Position numbers and translations under genes: made by a program. The notes beneath the pieces were generated by a model. The model saw only the letters and a program-made list of their open reading frames with translations. It was not told the DNA's origin and did not search any database. A stretch of DNA of 64,000 bases, taken from contig CATIUR010000003.1 in the NCBI GenBank assembly GCA_949592205.1, positions 163,917,759 to 163,981,758 of the forward strand. The letters run 5' to 3'. The DNA is from Helichrysum umbraculigerum (taxonomy: Eukaryota > Streptophyta > Magnoliopsida > Asterales > Asteraceae). Positions 43,931-56,300 of this stretch are shown piece by piece. The stretch's first letter is position 1. Each line of letters begins with the position of its first letter.

Positions 43931-44823
43931 CGAGACAACGCAACCGTCGTAGGCCCATGGGCCTGTGGGCCTTAATCTGGGTCGAACACGTGTACGGTCA
44001 CGGTAGCTCTTCAGGGGTATGCGCGTGTGGCTAGCCGCAGTAATTAATGCCCCACGCGCACACATAACCACTTACACATTCTCCAATAAATCCAGACACC
44101 TCGAGAAATTAAATCACGCACCTTCTGACACAACGATGGGACGCCATCAGTCAAAAAAATGAAAAGTCAAGAATAAGCCACGTCATCCCTGCCAAACAAA
44201 ACATCCCGGGTTCACACAACCCTGTCAAGTTATATACAAATTAGATGCTTGGCCGACGATGATTTCCTCTTCTTGTAACTAGTACGCATGGTCCAATATC
44301 CCTGAAATATCATCCCCTGTAAATAACCTGGTAACTAAAGCCCCCATAACTATCTTACCTGAAAAGGCAAATGGAGAGTTCAGTCCCCTGATACAAGTCT
44401 CAGCAACTCGAACTGGGGGACTTAATCGTGTACCATTGCAAATGGGCCCTAAAGTCAAAACAAACAGGCCGAAATTGCAAGAGGCCAAGAAACAGGCAGA
44501 CCCTACTCACATGGAGGCCCACTTGCATGAGGAAAAGAACAGGCAGCACAGTTGACAGGGGACCCAAGCAACAGGAAGGCCCACGAGCGAAGGCCCAATG
44601 GTCAAATCTCAGGAACTCATGCCAAAGCCCACTACACTAGGGTTCATGTCCCATGTCAGGGGACAACCTTATAACGGAATCCACCCACGTTAGTGGTGGT
44701 CTCCCAAGGGGCCGACAAGGGTTTTCATCCCATCATATTATTGGTCCACGTCATTACAGGGGATCCACACGTTGTACGCGTTAATCACAGCCGTACAATA
44801 TAAAAGTACCAAGATCACATTCT
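43931..44823. other. Less AT-rich unassigned region
   Basis: The sequence is markedly less AT-rich than its surroundings and contains ACACGTG and CACGTA motifs. No ORF with recognisable content. It is probably part of the same decayed retroelement or its promoter region. Confidence 0.3.
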
Positions 44824-45008
44824 AACCGTACGATGAACAGTATTACCAGATGGTGACTCCGCCGTACGATCAAAACCATGAGATCATGACTTAGTCGTAC
44901 GATGAATAGTATCACCAGATGGTGACTCAACCGTACGATTAAAATCATGAGATGGCGACACGTGGCAAAACTTGCCCACCAAGGTGAATGAGGGCCACTA
45001 TAAATACA
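44824..45008 (+). promoter_or_regulatory. Promoter-like segment: 69-bp tandem duplication, G-box, TATA
   Basis: Two 69-bp direct copies (from about 44826 and 44895), each with CGTACGATGAA and CCAGATGGTGACTC, lead into a G-box CACGTGGC (44959-44966) and TATAAATA (44999-45006). The TATA is 33 bp after the G-box. A possible splice donor (CACTCAG/GTATAA) follows at about 45210. No ORF of note is downstream, so this is probably an orphan LTR or element promoter. Confidence 0.45.
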
Positions 45009-45381
45009 AGGATATGATCACTATTCATAGCCCAACACCTCATAACACACCTCTATCACTATTCATCGCCTACATTCATCAACATTGGGAGATTACTGTT
45101 CATCTCCTATCACCGATTCATACCACCCTTATTGTTGTCCGATACACTATAACGGGTCCTTACGCAAGTCGCGAAGAGTATCGAATCGACCCAATCCATC
45201 CCGCACTCAGGTATAAATTTATGCTTGATCATCACCCTTAAAACTAACACCTTAATTATTCTTCATGTACTCGTTGTTACCTTTTACATAAAGTTACACA
45301 AACTAATCCAATAATAATTCAAATATAGTTTAGAGGCACATACTTTAACTCATTTGTGGACTCTGGTTAATTATAAGGGAG
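45009..45381. other. Possible transcribed leader without a gene
   Basis: CACTATTCAT recurs three times just after the TATA. An 89-codon frame has no recognisable content. Confidence 0.3.
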
Positions 45382-45500
45382 TGATCCTTACACCACTTGA
45401 TTTTATTTATACACCACCAAATCTGCTTTACAATATTGTACTGTACAACAGTGTGATGCATAAAAATGGTGTATGGAAAAAACAAGTGGTGTGAGGATCA
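45382..45500. mobile_element. Small MITE
   Basis: TGATCCTTACACCACTTG and CAAGTGGTGTGAGGATCA are inverted ends. It is related to the elements at 22866 and 31292. Confidence 0.65.
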
Positions 45501-46455
45501 ATTTTCTTAATTATATATATATATATATAGTGGTGGGAAAGAGGTTCGAGTAAAGGCTGCAAATATAATGATGGAAATGATAAAAAGGAGACACCATTAT
45601 ATTACGAGTAGCAGATACCAGATCATAATAGGCGCCTTTCTCTTATTTGGGTTAGACTCCAAATAAGGTAACGCCCCGTGCAGCCGGAGCTACGCTTATA
45701 ATGCACTACTAGTCAAACTTGGTCAAAGGTTCTACTGCATGTCACAGAACAGAATCTAGTACACGCCGAAAGCTACCTATAAAGCAAAACTAACAATATC
45801 CAGTATTCATGTTTACTTCAGTTGTTTTTTATTCATAATTAGCTTAGCTATTAGCTCAAAATGACTACCTGAGTACCTGGATTCTTATATTAATTAATAT
45901 ATGCTTCCTACGTATCGTATTGATTTTATTATATTATTGTTAATCTTTATTTTGATATTTCATAAAATTATTGTCTACTATCAAGTTCAGTCAATCAAAA
46001 AATTAAAAAAAAAAAAAAAACTATACGTTAGAGATAACTCATAAGAATTTTATCAACGAAATACCCCAATGATCATGAATTTTTTTTAGAGACTGTTTTT
46101 ATCTGTCCATGGAAAGAGTAATGCAAATCATTCAAATATGGATATGAATAATACATAAATAGGTCAATATACTTTATGAAAATGTTTATTTGGGTTACTA
46201 AATTATAAAAATATTTTATTGGGTTACTGTACTTGTAAAAATGTTCAATTAGGTTACCAAACTTTAAACATAGTTGCTATAGCCAAGATGACCATTGGAC
46301 ATTTTTATAGTTTAGTAACCCAGATGAACATTTTCGTAATGTATAGTGATTTATATGTGTAATATTATCCCAAATGGATATTGTACTACCCATATTTACA
46401 TTTGTTTGAATAATCATAAATGCAATTAAGTTATCAAAGAACTAAACTTTTCATA
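45501..46455. other. AT-rich spacer
   Basis: No gene seen. At 46180-46340 the phrases TTGGGTTACTAAA / TTTAGTAACCCA are inverted around GACCATTGGACA, suggesting a small decayed foldback element. Confidence 0.4.
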
Positions 46456-46747
46456 AGACCACTTGTAACGCGGGTACGTGGCAGGCGTTCTGAAGCTCGA
46501 GAACGCCAGTAACGCGGCGTTCTGGCATGGAGTTCTGGCGGCGTTCTGACTCGGATAACGGGACGAAAAAGGGCGTTCACGTAGGGACCACTCGTTATTT
46601 CCTTTTCTTTTTTCTTTTATGTCTATGGTTTAATCCGATTAAAAAAAATAAGTGGCGTTCTGATGTTATGATTAGGGGTGTTCTGGTGTTATGCTGATGT
46701 GGCATTTGAAAAAGTGGCGTTCTGAGTGTTACGATTACAAATGGTCT
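46456..46747. mobile_element. MITE with GGCGTTCTG repeats
   Basis: The ends AGACCACTTGTAACGC and GATTACAAATGGTCT are inverted. The interior repeats GGCGTTCTG about six times. No clear target duplication was found. Confidence 0.55.
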
Positions 46748-47457
46748 AACGTCTTGCAAGATCTTTATGCTAAAAAAATATAAATTATGTTTTAATTGTT
46801 TAGTACTCCGTATAAAACATGAATTATCTGGACGCCGTGCATACATAAGGGAAAAAATGGACCACGTAACAAATTCACCTTTATACAATATTCTTGTTAT
46901 ATTCGGATCTATTCGAGTATTCAACTGTATCTTTTTCGACTCAAATTCACCTTTATACAATATTCTTGTCTCCCTTACAAAAATAATACAACCAACATCG
47001 TCAAATCATTTCGTCTGCTCAAAATAATTGTGGATCATAACACGCTTTCTCAATGATAAACCACGAAAGATGGAACATAACACTTGCATACCGATCAAAG
47101 TAAAATCGTTCAAAACTCAATAAATCATTGTCGTCTTATATTGGTGCCACTTGATATAATAATGTGGCTGTTGCTAGGTGAAAAACACCATAGATATGGA
47201 GAACATTTTCTATTAATCAAATAAGTAGTCAGTAAAGATGAGAAAGGCAAAAACCAAAGAAAGAAGCAAAAATATAAAATAAACTTAATGCAAGAAACAG
47301 AAGCCTAAATTCATGATACAAATAACTTGGTGTTAGTTTATAGTACTACTACTGATCTCTTCTGTCAACTTCTCTGGTACTTTTAACTAAAGTCACCCCT
47401 TTCATTTAACTCTCACTTTACTTTACCCCCCTGGCCCCCTTAGCTCTTTCATTCAAA
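46748..47457. other. 3' flank of the PLETHORA gene
   Basis: A direct duplication of about 32 bp (TCACCTTTATACAATATTCTTGT) occurs at 46876 and 46947. The part next to 47457 would be 3' UTR. Isolated TACTCCGTA at 46804-46812. Confidence 0.4.
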
Positions 47458-50400
47458 TCATTCCATTCCAAAAATAGGTGTCTGATAAACTGATAGATTT
47501 TGCTTGCCAGGTTGATTTGAGTGAAAAGACTGTTCTATCCAATTTCCATAACTAGATCCATTCAAACCTATAGGGGTACCCATTGGAATTGTTGATGCAG
47601 TACTACTTAAAGCAACATGACTACCACTAGTACTAGTACTACCATTACCATTATTGTTCTCTTGTTGAATGAACCCTCCATTGTAGTACCCAATGTTGTT
47701 GTTTGTAGTAGTACTTGAAGGGTATTCCATGCTGTAAGGTGTTGTGCCTTGGTATGTTTGGTTGTACCCCATTACCGAATTCCAGTATTCGGTTGATGGG
47801 TCTTGTTTCATTGGTAACGCGAAGCTGAGGATGTTTGAGTGTGACGTTTGTTCGGATGTTGAGCTGTCGGATATTTGGTTAACGTCGGCTCGAGATTGGT
47901 CTGTTGAGGCCTTGGATTTGCCACACATGCCACCGATTGGGAGGTTTTTGTTGGCGATGCTGTTGACGTCATAACGGCTCATGTCAAAATTTGTGACGGC
48001 ATTTAGACCTCGGAATTTGATTGCTGCAATGTCGTATGCCTCCGCCGCTTCTTCTTGTGTGCCTAAAATAAATAACAAATATACCCGCTTCTTACTATGT
48101 ACGTATATCGACTTATAATAGTAGATAATTTGTTAGTAGGACAAAAAAGACTTACTGAAGGTTCCAAGATAGAGATCCTTGTTACCGGCGACTCTTCCTA
48201 TTCTTGCTTGCCAACGGCCGTGTTGATGGTGTCTATTTTAAAAATGGTTAAAAAGGAAAATCATTAAAGTAATACGGATCTGTTACAAATTATATAATCT
48301 TCTATGCTTAATCTTATCCATATTCTGTCCTTACTAATTGTTCTGTAATGGAGTAACAAATTACCTTGTGACACCTCTATAAATAGAGGCTCCCCTTGAA
48401 AACCCACTGCTTTTCCTGCGAAATTAACAATATATTAGTTATACTAGTAATATTTATAAGTGCGGTAATACCAACACTAACTTACTAACTCTGGTGCCAT
48501 AATGAAGAGATCCGACAGATATTAAACAACGGCCCATAAAATGCGCTAAATTTACTTGAGGAATTACCTTCTTAGTGAAGCAACAAATTCTTGCCTAGTC
48601 ATGTTCTTCATTTCTTCAAGCTCTTTCTCATAGTTGCATACCTAAATTGTTCATAACACATTGTTCATACATAAACATAGAGGTTCGATCTCATTTTCTC
48701 GATAATCAAAGCGTTCGAAAACCCTAGTGTTAAATAATGAGTACGTACAGGAAAATTCGTTGTTGTTGTCGGACCCCAGTACTTGAGGGCTGCAAGATCG
48801 TAAGCTCGGGCTGCTTTATCTTCCTTATCATATCCACCTAATTATTTAACATCATAAATAATATTTAATCATGAAAAGTTTTTACGACACCTTATTTTAA
48901 TTCCATTTTATGCGAAAACACGACTCGATAATCCAACCATAAGAACAAAAATGAGAGCATCGAAATTCAAAACAAAACAAAACAGGTGACAGTATTAATC
49001 TATTAAAAAAAGTAGATCAGTTAAAATAATACTCCGTAATAGAAAAACAATCTATATATGATACATTGCATGCAGATAATAATCTGAAAAAAGGGGTACA
49101 TGAATAGTACAGAACTCAAAACTCACCCAAGTAAACTGGAGATTCGACCATCATCAATTAGTACATGCAACAATATCAAACAAAAAAGATGGATTAAGAT
49201 TAGGATTCTTAAAAAAAAAAAAAAAATGAAAATGGAAGTGCGCACGATAGCATAAACCGCCACACAAATATTTCCTGTTAGGTACAATAAATAGCAAGCG
49301 CCAGTAGTTTTATAAAAACCAGAAAATCTGAGCCGTTGATGGGTTCATCTTGTTCAATTCATAGGGATAAGAAATTCATTTAGGTTGATTTAATGTATAT
49401 TTTTAATATAAGTGAAATAAACTGCATGATCACCAAAAACTGACTCAGATCTTTAGATATATCTGCAACAGGCGTACGTTAGTGGGTGCACTTTAGTTAT
49501 GGTAGCATTTATCTTTACCTTGTCTTCCTTTCCTGCTTTGCCCTTCTCTTCTGCAACTATTATCCCATAAATGTGCTTCATATCTCCCTGTCCATCTATG
49601 CCTTTAACATTATATGAAAATAAAATGTTAAACTATAGTATTATTTTCATCACTTAAAATTAAGAAAAATTATTTATTTCTTATGTTGGGTCTTTTTGGA
49701 ATAGACAGTTATTAACCAAAACAATTTTCCCTGTTGATATTTTTCGTTTTTATAAATATCATATTTAATCATTAAAAAGTTTAAATGTTTTAGCAAATAA
49801 ATTTTTGAAGACTTCTTGATCTACAGATAAACTCACTAAAAAATGTCACATAATTTGGTAATTTAATCAATACAAATATATTATACCTTGTAACGCCACG
49901 ATAAATAGAAGTACGTTGTCCAAAAGTATCTACCGCTTTTTTCGCTTGTGGGCTATCTTGCGGCTGCTGTGGTGGCTGTGGCGGTGGAACCACGGCCAGT
50001 TGGTGGTGGTTGTCGGTGGAGAAACCACGGAGAAAGGTGGCAGCGATGGTCTTCAACTCGGAGTCATAAATAGATGCAGTAGTAGTAGTGTCATGTGGTT
50101 GCTGCTGCTGCTGCTGCTGCAAAGGTGATTGTGATTGATCATCTGTGAAATGACAAGCAGATCCGGTGGAAGCGGCGGAGCCACAACCGCCAAGGAAGTC
50201 TTCGAGTTTTGGGCTGCAGTCGGTGAGTATAGATAACTCATGATGATGGCTGATGCTTGTTGTTCCAGTAACATCTCCTCCTTCATCTGTAAATGAATAT
50301 ATACAAACAAACAAAAAGGTTATTAAAAGACAGTATGTTTTAGCTGATATTTATAGAAGGAAAGAGAAGAGAAGGGATAAGTAGGTACGGTGGTGGAAGG

Positions 50401-50533
50401 TGGTGGGGTGAGGTGGTTGGAATTGGGCGGTGGTGTTGGAGTTTGAAAGAGAGAAAGCAAGCCAGTTGTTGTTGGGATTCTGAAGATGATGATGATGAGA
50501 AGGATCCATGTTATTGTTGTTGTTGTTGTTCAT
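47458..50533 (-). CDS. PLT5: AINTEGUMENTA-like / PLETHORA AP2 transcription factor, 510 codons, nine exons
   Basis: Coding exons: 50533-50389, 50286-49887, 49601-49519, 49135-49127, 48837-48749, 48641-48568, 48415-48365, 48232-48156, 48062-47458. All introns are GT-AG and the 1533-nt sum keeps frame. The product has an N-terminal [10 protein letters not shown] motif (about 22-31), PKLEDFLGG (74), [17 protein letters not shown] (121-137), the euANT-type [12 protein letters not shown], and two AP2 domains (about 175-242 and 277-343) joined by [20 protein letters not shown]. It ends [13 protein letters not shown]. These features match AIL5/PLT5 best. PLT proteins are nuclear regulators of root and shoot meristem identity, lateral-root outgrowth and phyllotaxis. 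The fourth exon is only 9 nt, a conserved trait of this clade. Homopolymers (Asn, His, Gln) occur near the N-terminus. Orthology to PLT5 rather than PLT3/7 is an inference. Confidence 0.94.
49127..49135 (-). other. 9-nt micro-exon of the PLETHORA gene
   Basis: TTTACTTGG, bounded by CAG and GTGAGT, restores VYLGG in the first AP2 domain and keeps phase between flanking exons. Automated gene calls often miss it. Confidence 0.9.
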
Positions 50534-50627
50534 AAGCTAGGTGGAGTGATTTTTTCTTGATATGTGTGTTTGTGTGAGTTTTTTTTCTTCTAGTTGTCTG
50601 AGTTTTTTCTTTGGGAAATAGCGCTGT

Positions 50628-50640
50628 TTGTGTATTTTTA
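50628..50640 (-). promoter_or_regulatory. Possible TATA element of the PLETHORA gene
   Basis: Minus-strand CATAAAAATACAC lies about 100 bp upstream of the ATG, a suitable distance for a core promoter. The match is loose. Confidence 0.3.
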
Positions 50641-50718
50641 TGACTTTGGAGAGGTGAGGGGAGAGGTGGGAGTTGGACTACTATAATTTTTTTATAGTTA
50701 TATACAAATGTTTACTTA

Positions 50719-51236
50719 GGGTGTGTTTGGCAACTCCAATTTAAGGGATTATTGAGGATTATAGGAGATTAAGATTCTAGTTTTTAGAATCTCCATCCCT
50801 CATAAAATAAGAATCCTTGTTTGGCAAAAAAAATGAAATAGGGATTCTCAAAAAAATAATCCCCTAAAGTAGAATCTCTTAAAACTAGCTTATCTAGGGT
50901 ATGTTTGGCGCAAGTAGCTGGAGCTGGTAGCTTGTAGCTGGAGCTGGTAGCTTGTAGCTGGTAGCTTGTAGCAGGTAGCTTGTAGCTGGAGCTTGTAGCT
51001 GGAGCTTTTGGTAATATTTGTGTTTGGCAAAGTAGCTGGAGCTTGTAGCTTATGAATGTAAAATGACATAAAAGGACAAATATATTAATTATAATAGATG
51101 AATATAATTATTTGAAGGGTATTTATGTAATTTCACTTTTCATAAGCTACAAGCTACTTCCAAAAGCTACTTCAAGTAGCTTATGGTTTTCGAGCTTATG
51201 GAAACCATAAGCTACTTAAAATTTTATTAGCCAAAC
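50719..51236. mobile_element. Two adjacent MITEs, the second cut by an LTR element
   Basis: GGGTGTGTTTGGCAACTCC at 50719 begins one element whose right end is unclear. GGGTATGTTTGGCGC at 50897 begins a copy of the 23294-23638 family with AGCTGGAGCTTGTAGCT repeats. Its right end stops at ATTAGCCAAAC, where the chromovirus LTR starts (51237), so the retrotransposon landed in the terminal repeat. Confidence 0.6.
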
Positions 51237-53183
51237 TGTAACATCCTCTCTTCTGGTCTGGTAATTTCTAATTTTAGATTGACGTATTTAATTGTTTTAG
51301 AAATTATTTGGTAATATGTATTTAATTGCGAAACTTAATTAAATAAGTCTTAGGACTTATTGTGCTTAGCAAATTAATGTTTGTTTTGATTTACTATAGT
51401 TGACGGTGCAATAAAATAAGTTTCTCGCAAATGGTTTTTAGGTTCCAGGCAATAGATAAAAAGGGGATTAGTTTTAAGTGGATGCGGGTCGGTGTAAAAA
51501 GTTAACCGACTTATAAACTTTCCTAAATAGGAAAGTTCTTTACTTTCCTTATTTAGAAACTTAACCTAAAACCTTTAAAACCTTCAAAACTCTTGCAAAT
51601 CATAATCTAAAACTTGTGAATTGGAAGCTTGTGATCTTGATTCTGAGCTGATTAACATCATAATTATCGTGTTCTTTGTCCTAATCAAGTAAGTAGTTTT
51701 AAGAACTTTGATTTTGATTAGGATCCTATACTCGAATTGTAAAGATTGATGTGCATGGTGTTATAGGAATGTTATAAACTGTTGATACTACTGATTGTGT
51801 TGTTATAATGATTGTATGACTTGATTTGATGAGTTATATTTGAAAATTTCGAAAGCTGATATACTGTAGCTACAGGAACAGTCGAACCTGCAAAACCAGT
51901 TGATCCGGCGGATCAAGGGTTGATCCGGCGGATCTTCGCCCTAAAACCGTGGATCCGGTGGATCAGTTTGATGATCCGGCGGATCCTAGCATATTTTGTG
52001 TGTGATCCGGTGGATCACAGGGTGATCCGGCGAATCCTAAGGGTTAATTATTGTATCCGGTGCTGATCCGTGCATGATAGGGCGGATCTTGTGTGGTCGG
52101 TACTACATTGTTAAGGATCCGGCGGATCAGGTTCAAGATCCGGCGGATCAAGAAGAGATCCGGCGGATCCCTGGTTAGATCCGGCGGATCATGGGCCTTT
52201 TCAGTAAATGTTTTGTTTAACTTTTAAGACTTGTTTTAACTTGTTGCTTGCAATGTAAATTGTACTTATTAACTTGATAACACATGATAGTTGTTGTATT
52301 TAGGGACTTATGATGTTTGTAATGTTAATTGAGTTAAGTTCCTAATGATTTAAATTGAAGTAATTCAAGTGTTTATGATTTTGATTTCTAACTTCTACCT
52401 GATTGTTGATTCTCAGATAAGCAAAGAGCTCAGCGAGATAAGACAGCTGAGTAAGTGAAACGAGATAATCAGGTGAGTGGATTTGAGACTCACAGTTTGG
52501 TTTGGTTGTGTCAGTTTGATTTCAATCAGTAATTATAGGATTACTATTGATAGCATGCTAACTTTGAAATGATATGCCATTTGATTGGTTGTTTGATGAA
52601 CATTGAATTGAAATGTATAATCCAGAGGTCAACTAGATTGTCGGTTGGACTTGATTGCTAATGTTGGTCAACACAGGGTTGCGTACATGTGTTGATGGAG
52701 ATTAGCATTTAGTTAGCGGTTAATCACTGTTTTGGCCTACAGTTGATTTAAGTGTTCTGATGGGGCCACCCGGAACAGGGTCTCTAGGAACCACCGTTCC
52801 TTTTGACGATATTTGTGGCATTATTGATTGTGAACGGATTGCTAGCTAAATTGAATTGTAGTTGATAATTCATTCACTTAGCTTTGTGCTAATCCCTCAA
52901 ATTTACTTCCTGCAGGTGATGTATATTATGTGGGTAGTCAGGAAGGACGTTTTGGTACTGGGAATGTTTGAACTTGCAACTCTGATCCAGTTTGTAATAA
53001 ATAACGTTTTATAGTATGTAATGCCCCGGGTTGTAAACATGTTAACTATGTCTGTTTAGTAGTTAAACATATTGTATAAAGGTTTGCGAAAATTTCTAGC
53101 AGATTTTAATAGAATATGTATTTTAAACAGTCGCTTCCACCTAATCTAATATTATATTGTGATATTAAATGAGGGGCGTTATA
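51237..53183 (+). repeat. 5' LTR of copy 1 (1947 bp), ends TG...TA
   Basis: It starts TGTAACATCCTCTC and ends GAGGGGCGTTATA, followed by AGT and the primer site. A TATA-like TTATAAACTT is at 51511. The GATCCGGCGGATC array (51898-52196) is inside. It is homologous to 56931-58745 over most of its length but not in the array. Confidence 0.9.
51898..52196. repeat. GATCCGGCGGATC dyad array
   Basis: About ten units of GATCCG-N-CGGATC (some with T for C in the centre) are separated by variable spacers. Each unit is a palindrome around one central base. The corresponding place in copy 2's LTR holds a different array. Confidence 0.9.
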
Positions 53184-53186
53184 AGT

Positions 53187-53198
53187 TGGTATCAGAGC
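53187..53198 (+). promoter_or_regulatory. Primer binding site, tRNA-iMet type
   Basis: TGGTATCAGAGC three bases after the LTR end. Confidence 0.9.
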
Positions 53199-53344
53199 AA
53201 TAGTTTGGGGCAATTGAATATGATTGTATGTTCAATCCTAAACTTTGATTGTGTTGTGTCAAACATTCTTGGGAATGGGATTATGTACTGAATGTAAAGC
53301 TGTTAGTAGAATAGGTGCTAACGACTAATGATTTGTAAGCTGTT

Positions 53345-56300
53345 GTGGTGTTTACAGATATGGCGGATAACGAGCAACTACCTGTTAACCCTAATAATGC
53401 CTCAAGGCCAGAAGTTGCTGCTGAGACTCATGATGACCGGAATGAGAATGCTGGTACTTCTTTCCATGCTAGAGAGGAGGCAGAAAGGGATCAGTATCTA
53501 CTTCAATTGGAAGAGGAAAACCAAGCACTTAGAATGTATAAACAACAAAAAGAGGCTGAATCATCTCATCCTGTGTTTGGTACGATTTCACCGCCAAAGC
53601 AAAAAGTGTGTTCCTTTAAAACCTTTATGAGCAGTAATCCGTCTGTGTATTCGGGTAGTACGAATCCTTCTGTAACTCTGGATTGGTTGAGAGATGTTGA
53701 AAAGAAATTTGAAGTCTGTCAATGTGAGGAAGGACTGAAAGTTCCTTATGCAACTCAACTTTTAAAAGGAGCAGCAATGAATTGGTGGGATTCGATTACT
53801 TCTGTTTTATCTCCTTTTCAGAAAGCATCTATCCGATGGTCTGATTTTCGTAATGAAGTTTGTAAGCAGTATTGTTCAAACTATGATATAGCTCGGATTA
53901 GAAAAGAGTTTATGGATTTGCAATTAACTGATAATATGTCAATGGATGATTTGATAAATCAGTTCACAGAGAAACTCAGGTTTGTTCAGCAGTGGGTTCC
54001 TGATGAGAGAACTCAAATAGAACAGTTTGTGGGTACTTTACCTAATAATTATCGAACTTCAGTGAGATTAGCTGGCTCTCTTTCTCAAGCTTTCATGTTA
54101 GCTCGATCTGTTGACAGTGATTTGAAACCTCAACAAGCACCAAGTAAAGAGATGGTTTCTCAAAAATCTAGGAGTGAATCTTCTGGTAAAGGTAAGCAAC
54201 GGTGGCAAGGAAATCAGCAGGGTAAGAAACAAGAAAGTCGTGGTGGTACTTCTGATCGTCCCAATTGGTGTATTAAGTGTAGAGCTTGACATTTTGGGCC
54301 GTGTACTGTGCAAACCACTAGATGTGTGAAATGTGGTGTGATTGGTCATGAAGCCAAAGATTGTGTTTTTCCTACTTATGTGTGCTGGAATTGCCATAAG
54401 GAAGGTCATCGTGCAAATCAGTGTTCTGAGGCAAAGAGACAGGGTTCGGGGACAGTTGTTGGGTCATCAGCTTCTTCGGGTCAGAAGCGGAAGACTCCGC
54501 CATCTGCAGTTAGTAGGGCTTTTCAAATGACAGTGGATGAAGCTGTCCATACAGATGACGTGATCACGGGTACTTTTCTTGTAAATTCTGTACCAGCTCG
54601 TGTTTTGTTTGATTCTGGTGCAAATTGTTCTTTTGTATCCATGTACTTCTGTGATAAGTTGAAAATGATGCCTACTGTGATAACAAACCCAGTTGAAGTA
54701 GAAATAGCTAGTGGCAAATCGGTTCCTGTTACCACCTCGGTAATTGGAGCTAGTATTATGATAGATAGCCAGACTTTTCCAATTTCCTTTCTGTTGATGC
54801 CAATTGCTAGTTTTGATGTGATTATTGGTATGGATTGGTTAAGTCAGTATAAAGCAAGCATAGATTGCCACAATAAGCTGATCAGAATTCCAATTTCCGA
54901 AGAGTCATACGTCGTGGCTCGAGGAGAACGGGATAATGTTTGTATACCTTTGATTAGTATGATGAAAGCTAGGAAATCTTTGTCCAAGGGCTGTGAATCA
55001 TATCTAGCTTATGTGATTGATGCTAAGTTAGAAAAGAAGTCCCTTTCTGATGTACCGGTTGTTTCTGAGTATCCGGAAGTGTTCCCTAATGAATTACCTG
55101 GTTTACCACCGGTTAGGGAGGTTGAATATCAGATTGATCTTGTTCCTGGCTCTTCACCTATAGCCAAAGCCCCTTATAGATTAGCTCCATCTGAGATACG
55201 TGAAATGATGAATCAGATACAGGAGTTGTTGGATAAAGGGTTTATTCGACCTAGTTCTTCTCCCTGGGGTGCACCAGTTCTGTTTGTGAAAAAGAAAGAT
55301 GGGTCTTTTAGAATGTGCATTGATTATAGGGAATTGAATAAAAGGACAGTAAAGAATAAATATCCTCTGCCTCGGATAGATGATTTATTTGATCAGTTAC
55401 AGGGATCTTCATTTTATTCAAAGATTGATTTGAGATCAGGTTATCATCAAGTTCGTGTTAGGGATTGTGATATTCCTAAAACTGCATTTAGAACCAGGTA
55501 TGGTCATTTTGAATTCCTGGTTATGCCTTTTGGTTTGACGAATGCTCCAGCAGTTTTTATGGATTTGATGAACCGTGTTTGTCGACCTTTTCTTGATAAA
55601 TTTGTGATTGTGTTTATCGATGACATTTTGATATATTCTAAATCCGAATCAGAGCATGGAATGCATTTGAGGTTGGTATTGGAAACCTTAAAGAGAGAAC
55701 ATTTGTATGCAAAGTTTTCAAAATGTGAATTTTGGATTCGAGAAGTACAGTTTTTGGGTCATATCATTTGTAATGAGGGTGTTAAAGTTGATCCTTCGAA
55801 AATTGAAGCTGTAATGAATTGGAAAGCTCCAAAGTCTGCTTCAGAAATAAAAAGTTTTCTTGGTTTGGTGGGTTATTACCGGAAGTTTATTAAAGATTTT
55901 TCTAAAATTGCCGGTTCATTGACTAAGTTGACCCGTAAAGATATACAGTTTGTGTGGACTGAACAACAGGAAGCTGCTTTTCAGACTCTGAAACAGTTGT
56001 TATGTCAGGCTCCTGTGTTAGCATTGCCAGATGGGTCTGATGATTTTATTGTTTATTGTGATGCATCGATTGCGGGTTTGGGTTGTGTTTTAATGCAGCG
56101 AGATCGTGTGATTGCTTATGCTTCTCGTCAGCTCAAACCTCATGAGAGAAATTATCCTACCCATGATTTAGAACTTGCAGCGGTCGTGTTTGCTTTGAAA
56201 ATTTGGAGACATTACTTGTATGGTACCAAATGTGTTATTTGTACAGATCACAAGAGTCTTCAGTATATATTTTCGCAGCAAGAGTTGAATATGAGGCAGA

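Noticed and set aside
46595..46960. 121-codon minus-strand ORF
   Set aside because: It overlaps a MITE and a short direct repeat; no domain.
50103..50123. CTG repeat as a separate microsatellite locus
   Set aside because: It is the coding polyglutamine run of the PLETHORA gene, described with that gene.
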